Of a DNA stretch of 35,762 bases, positions 34,152 to 35,762 are shown one piece after another. A program made the translations under genes and the position numbers. Position 1 is the stretch's first letter. Every line of letters begins with the position of its first letter. The stretch spans positions 1 to 35,762 of the forward strand of contig NZ_CP047245.1 of NCBI RefSeq assembly GCF_009856605.1. Reading direction: 5' to 3'. The stretch comes from Trichormus variabilis 0441 (GTDB taxonomy: Bacteria > Cyanobacteriota > Cyanobacteriia > Cyanobacteriales > Nostocaceae). The notes under the pieces are model-generated. The model ran no database searches. It saw only the letters and a program-made list of their open reading frames with translations, and was not told where the DNA came from.

Positions 34152-35069
34152 ATGAAAAGAATAATTTGCTATTTAACATTATTAATAATTTCTGGATGTC
34201 AGCAAGTAACCACATCTGCTCCAGTTGCTTCAACTTGTCCAGAAAAACCTGCAAATACACTAGCAGAGAAAGATGTTCAAGAAATTGTTTTGGACGAGCA
34301 AACCTTATCTAAGTCTGGTCAAGCTAGTGCAAATAAATCTATAGGATATAAATTTGCGGCTAAGTCTGGTCAAAAATTTAGCTTTTCAACTGATACCGAT
34401 ATTTGTGTTTGGCTTTACACACCAGATAGTCAGATTTTGAATGGTGGTGATTTACCACAAACTGGTAAATATATTCTCCAAGTTGCGGCACTAAATGGTT
34501 CTAAAACCTTTGACATGAAAATGACTTTAGGTATTCTTCAAGCTTCTACAAGTCCAACTGCAACACCTTCTGATTCTATTACGCCTAGTCCCACTAGTGT
34601 CATACCTACACCTACACCTACACCTACACCTACACCTATACTTACACCTACATCAGGAGCAGATTTAACTCAAGAACAAGCACTGAATATAGTTAAGGAA
34701 TGGTATGCTGCTAAACCTCAAGTCTTTGCACCGCCTTTTGATACTAGCTTAGTTGATAAATTAGCCACAGGAAAACTGTATGAAAAAACTACTAGTTCTG
34801 ACCCAGATATTGGCCCTATCGCTTGGCTGAAAGCAAGTAATTCTTACTATAAATATAATCAATCTGAAATTAGGAATGTGATAGAGTTTGCCAATTCAGG
34901 TAAACAACCATATATCAAAGTGAGAGTTTTTGAAGAACTGTATCTTTATGGTCGCAACGGTAATATTGACCGACAGAACTCTGGCTCATACCAAGGTAAT
35001 TTTATTTATTTTTTTGAAAAAGATAGTAATGGTGTGTGGAAAATTTATGATTATTCAAAGGTGAACTAA
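34152..35069 (+). CDS. Lipoprotein with shared beta domain and ARC6/IMS-like C-terminal domain
   Basis: The 305-residue protein has a lipobox LIISGC (Cys16). The beta domain (about 30-130) repeats the pattern of the previous gene: SIGYKFAAKSGQKF, WLYTPDSQILNGG, QTGKYILQ. A (Thr-Pro)n linker is encoded by a hexanucleotide repeat. The C-domain (ALNIVKEWYAAKP, NSYYKYNQSEIRNVIEF, WKIYDYSKV) resembles the IMS/ARC6-like domain common in cyanobacterial kinases and cell-division proteins. The stop shares one base with the ATG of the hydrolase gene (TAATG), so the two are translationally coupled. Confidence 0.82.
   Translation: MKRIICYLTLLIISGCQQVTTSAPVASTCPEKPANTLAEKDVQEIVLDEQTLSKSGQASANKSIGYKFAAKSGQKFSFSTDTDICVWLYTPDSQILNGGDLPQTGKYILQVAALNGSKTFDMKMTLGILQASTSPTATPSDSITPSPTSVIPTPTPTPTPTPILTPTSGADLTQEQALNIVKEWYAAKPQVFAPPFDTSLVDKLATGKLYEKTTSSDPDIGPIAWLKASNSYYKYNQSEIRNVIEFANSGKQPYIKVRVFEELYLYGRNGNIDRQNSGSYQGNFIYFFEKDSNGVWKIYDYSKVN
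34604..34639 (+). repeat. Hexanucleotide microsatellite coding for Thr-Pro
   Basis: Five perfect ACCTAC units and one variant lie in the linker of the lipoprotein. Slippage by whole units would keep the frame and change the linker length. Confidence 0.7.
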
Positions 35070-35762
35070 TGCCAAAAATATATCGCAAAATCAAACGTTC
35101 AATCAAATTAGATAGAGTAGCTATTTTAGTTGCTTTAGTTATTTCACCTATCATATTGGTGATAATTTTAGCACTAAATATTTTTAATAAAAAAGAAATA
35201 ACAGCAAGTAATAAGTGTCATAGGGAGTTAACGATTGATTTAGTGTCAGGTAATTTCACTACCGTTAAAAATACTGTCAATAAAAATCAACTAATTTGTT
35301 ATTATTTTAATGTCTTAAACAACGATAAAATCGTGTTATTTAGCAAGAATAAAGTTATTTTTAGAACCCCCGACAATCATCAGAATATTGTACAAGGCTC
35401 ATCAAATTTAAATTTGTCTAGTGCAGGTATCTACTCTATTGTTATTACTACAGAGCAAGAAACTGAAGATTACCTGTTTACGCTAAAATTAGAGAATAAT
35501 CAAATACTAAAAAAAACTCAGTTAAAAATAGTTGATAAATTCTCGTATAAACAAGAAAATACGAATCAAGAATCTACGAATGAGGCGTTACAACCGACTT
35601 ATAATGTGGTTACACCTCCGTCTTTTAAACCCAATTCAAAATTGCAAAGCATAGTTAATGATGTTGTATCTCTGGTGGCATCAAAAGGTTTGCCAATCGA
35701 TAGATTATCTGTCAGTTTGATTAATTTAAAAAATTCTGACTGCTGTGCCTATGCTCAATATT
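35069..35762 (+). CDS. N-terminal part of the SxxK hydrolase gene (continues at base 1)
   Basis: Bases 35069-35762 encode 231 codons plus one base. The N-terminus is basic (MPKIYRKIKRSIK) followed by a TM helix (about 19-41, VAILVALVISPIILVIILAL), so the rest faces outside. A beta domain (about 48-140: LICYYFNVLNNDKIVLF, FRTPDNHQN, SAGIYSIVIT) is a divergent relative of those in the two lipoproteins upstream. A Pro/Asn linker leads to PIDRLSVSLINLKNSDCCAYA, the usual strand region before an SxxK serine. The other part is at bases 1-749; total 480 residues. It starts inside the stop of the lipoprotein gene (TAATG). Confidence 0.85.
   Translation, partial: MPKIYRKIKRSIKLDRVAILVALVISPIILVIILALNIFNKKEITASNKCHRELTIDLVSGNFTTVKNTVNKNQLICYYFNVLNNDKIVLFSKNKVIFRTPDNHQNIVQGSSNLNLSSAGIYSIVITTEQETEDYLFTLKLENNQILKKTQLKIVDKFSYKQENTNQESTNEALQPTYNVVTPPSFKPNSKLQSIVNDVVSLVASKGLPIDRLSVSLINLKNSDCCAYAQY

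Noticed and set aside
35069..35762. Antibiotic resistance beta-lactamase
   Set aside because: The joined protein has atypical SDN spacing, KMG and an extra beta domain, and sits in a signalling locus.

Overview
The window looks like a complete 35,762-bp circular plasmid of a filamentous (Nostocales-type) cyanobacterium, linearised inside a gene. The organism call rests on AT-rich genes, at least ten HIP1 octamers (GCGATCGC), cyanobacterial-style zinc-ribbon/kinase/TPR, vWA and ARC6-like proteins, and Nostoc-like interspersed repeats. The circularity call rests on one exact observation: the reading frame that runs off the right edge (35069-35762) ends after one base of a codon. Joining that base to bases 1-2 gives a Leu codon and continues in frame into the frame entering at base 3. 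The joined product is a 480-residue membrane-anchored SxxK serine hydrolase whose catalytic Ser lies nine codons after the joint.

Two halves can be seen. (1) Plasmid backbone and mobile scars, about 10.3-26.1 kb: a tyrosine recombinase beside a 43-bp inverted repeat; a ribbon-helix-helix-like protein; a DnaB helicase translationally coupled to a winged-helix initiator-like gene that carries an iteron array inside its coding sequence (candidate origin, arranged like lambda ori in gene O); a divergent XRE regulator; a large serine recombinase with a truncated duplicate of its own N-terminus; ParA/ParB with a 22-bp palindrome inside parB (candidate parS); a PIN-like/acidic-partner pair (candidate toxin-antitoxin); and a scar zone holding IS630-type, IS4-type and tyrosine-recombinase fragments plus a pair of small genes that share a glycine-rich motif.

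(2) Cargo: across the circular joint, 26144 -> 35762/1 -> 10297, lie 16 consecutive plus-strand genes in about 19.9 kb, tightly packed and often overlapping. In order: three P-loop GTPases, a GAP1-like membrane protein, a membrane protein with an FHA-like tail, a secreted membrane-anchored vWA protein, two lipoproteins and the SxxK hydrolase (the last three share related N-terminal beta domains), a vWA-membrane-FHA-like fusion, a small unknown, a cytoplasmic vWA protein, a zinc-ribbon FHA protein, a pseudokinase-like/PP2C phosphatase, a two-TM protein with a PLD-like look, and a zinc-ribbon Ser/Thr kinase with TPRs. The parts suggest a trans-envelope switch: GTPases and kinase/phosphatase/FHA logic inside, vWA, lipoprotein and SxxK hydrolase modules outside. 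It resembles published GTPase- and vWA-centred conflict systems and the TerY kinase/phosphatase/vWA triad, but this full combination on one small plasmid is not one I recognise. All family assignments are by eye; no database search was possible.
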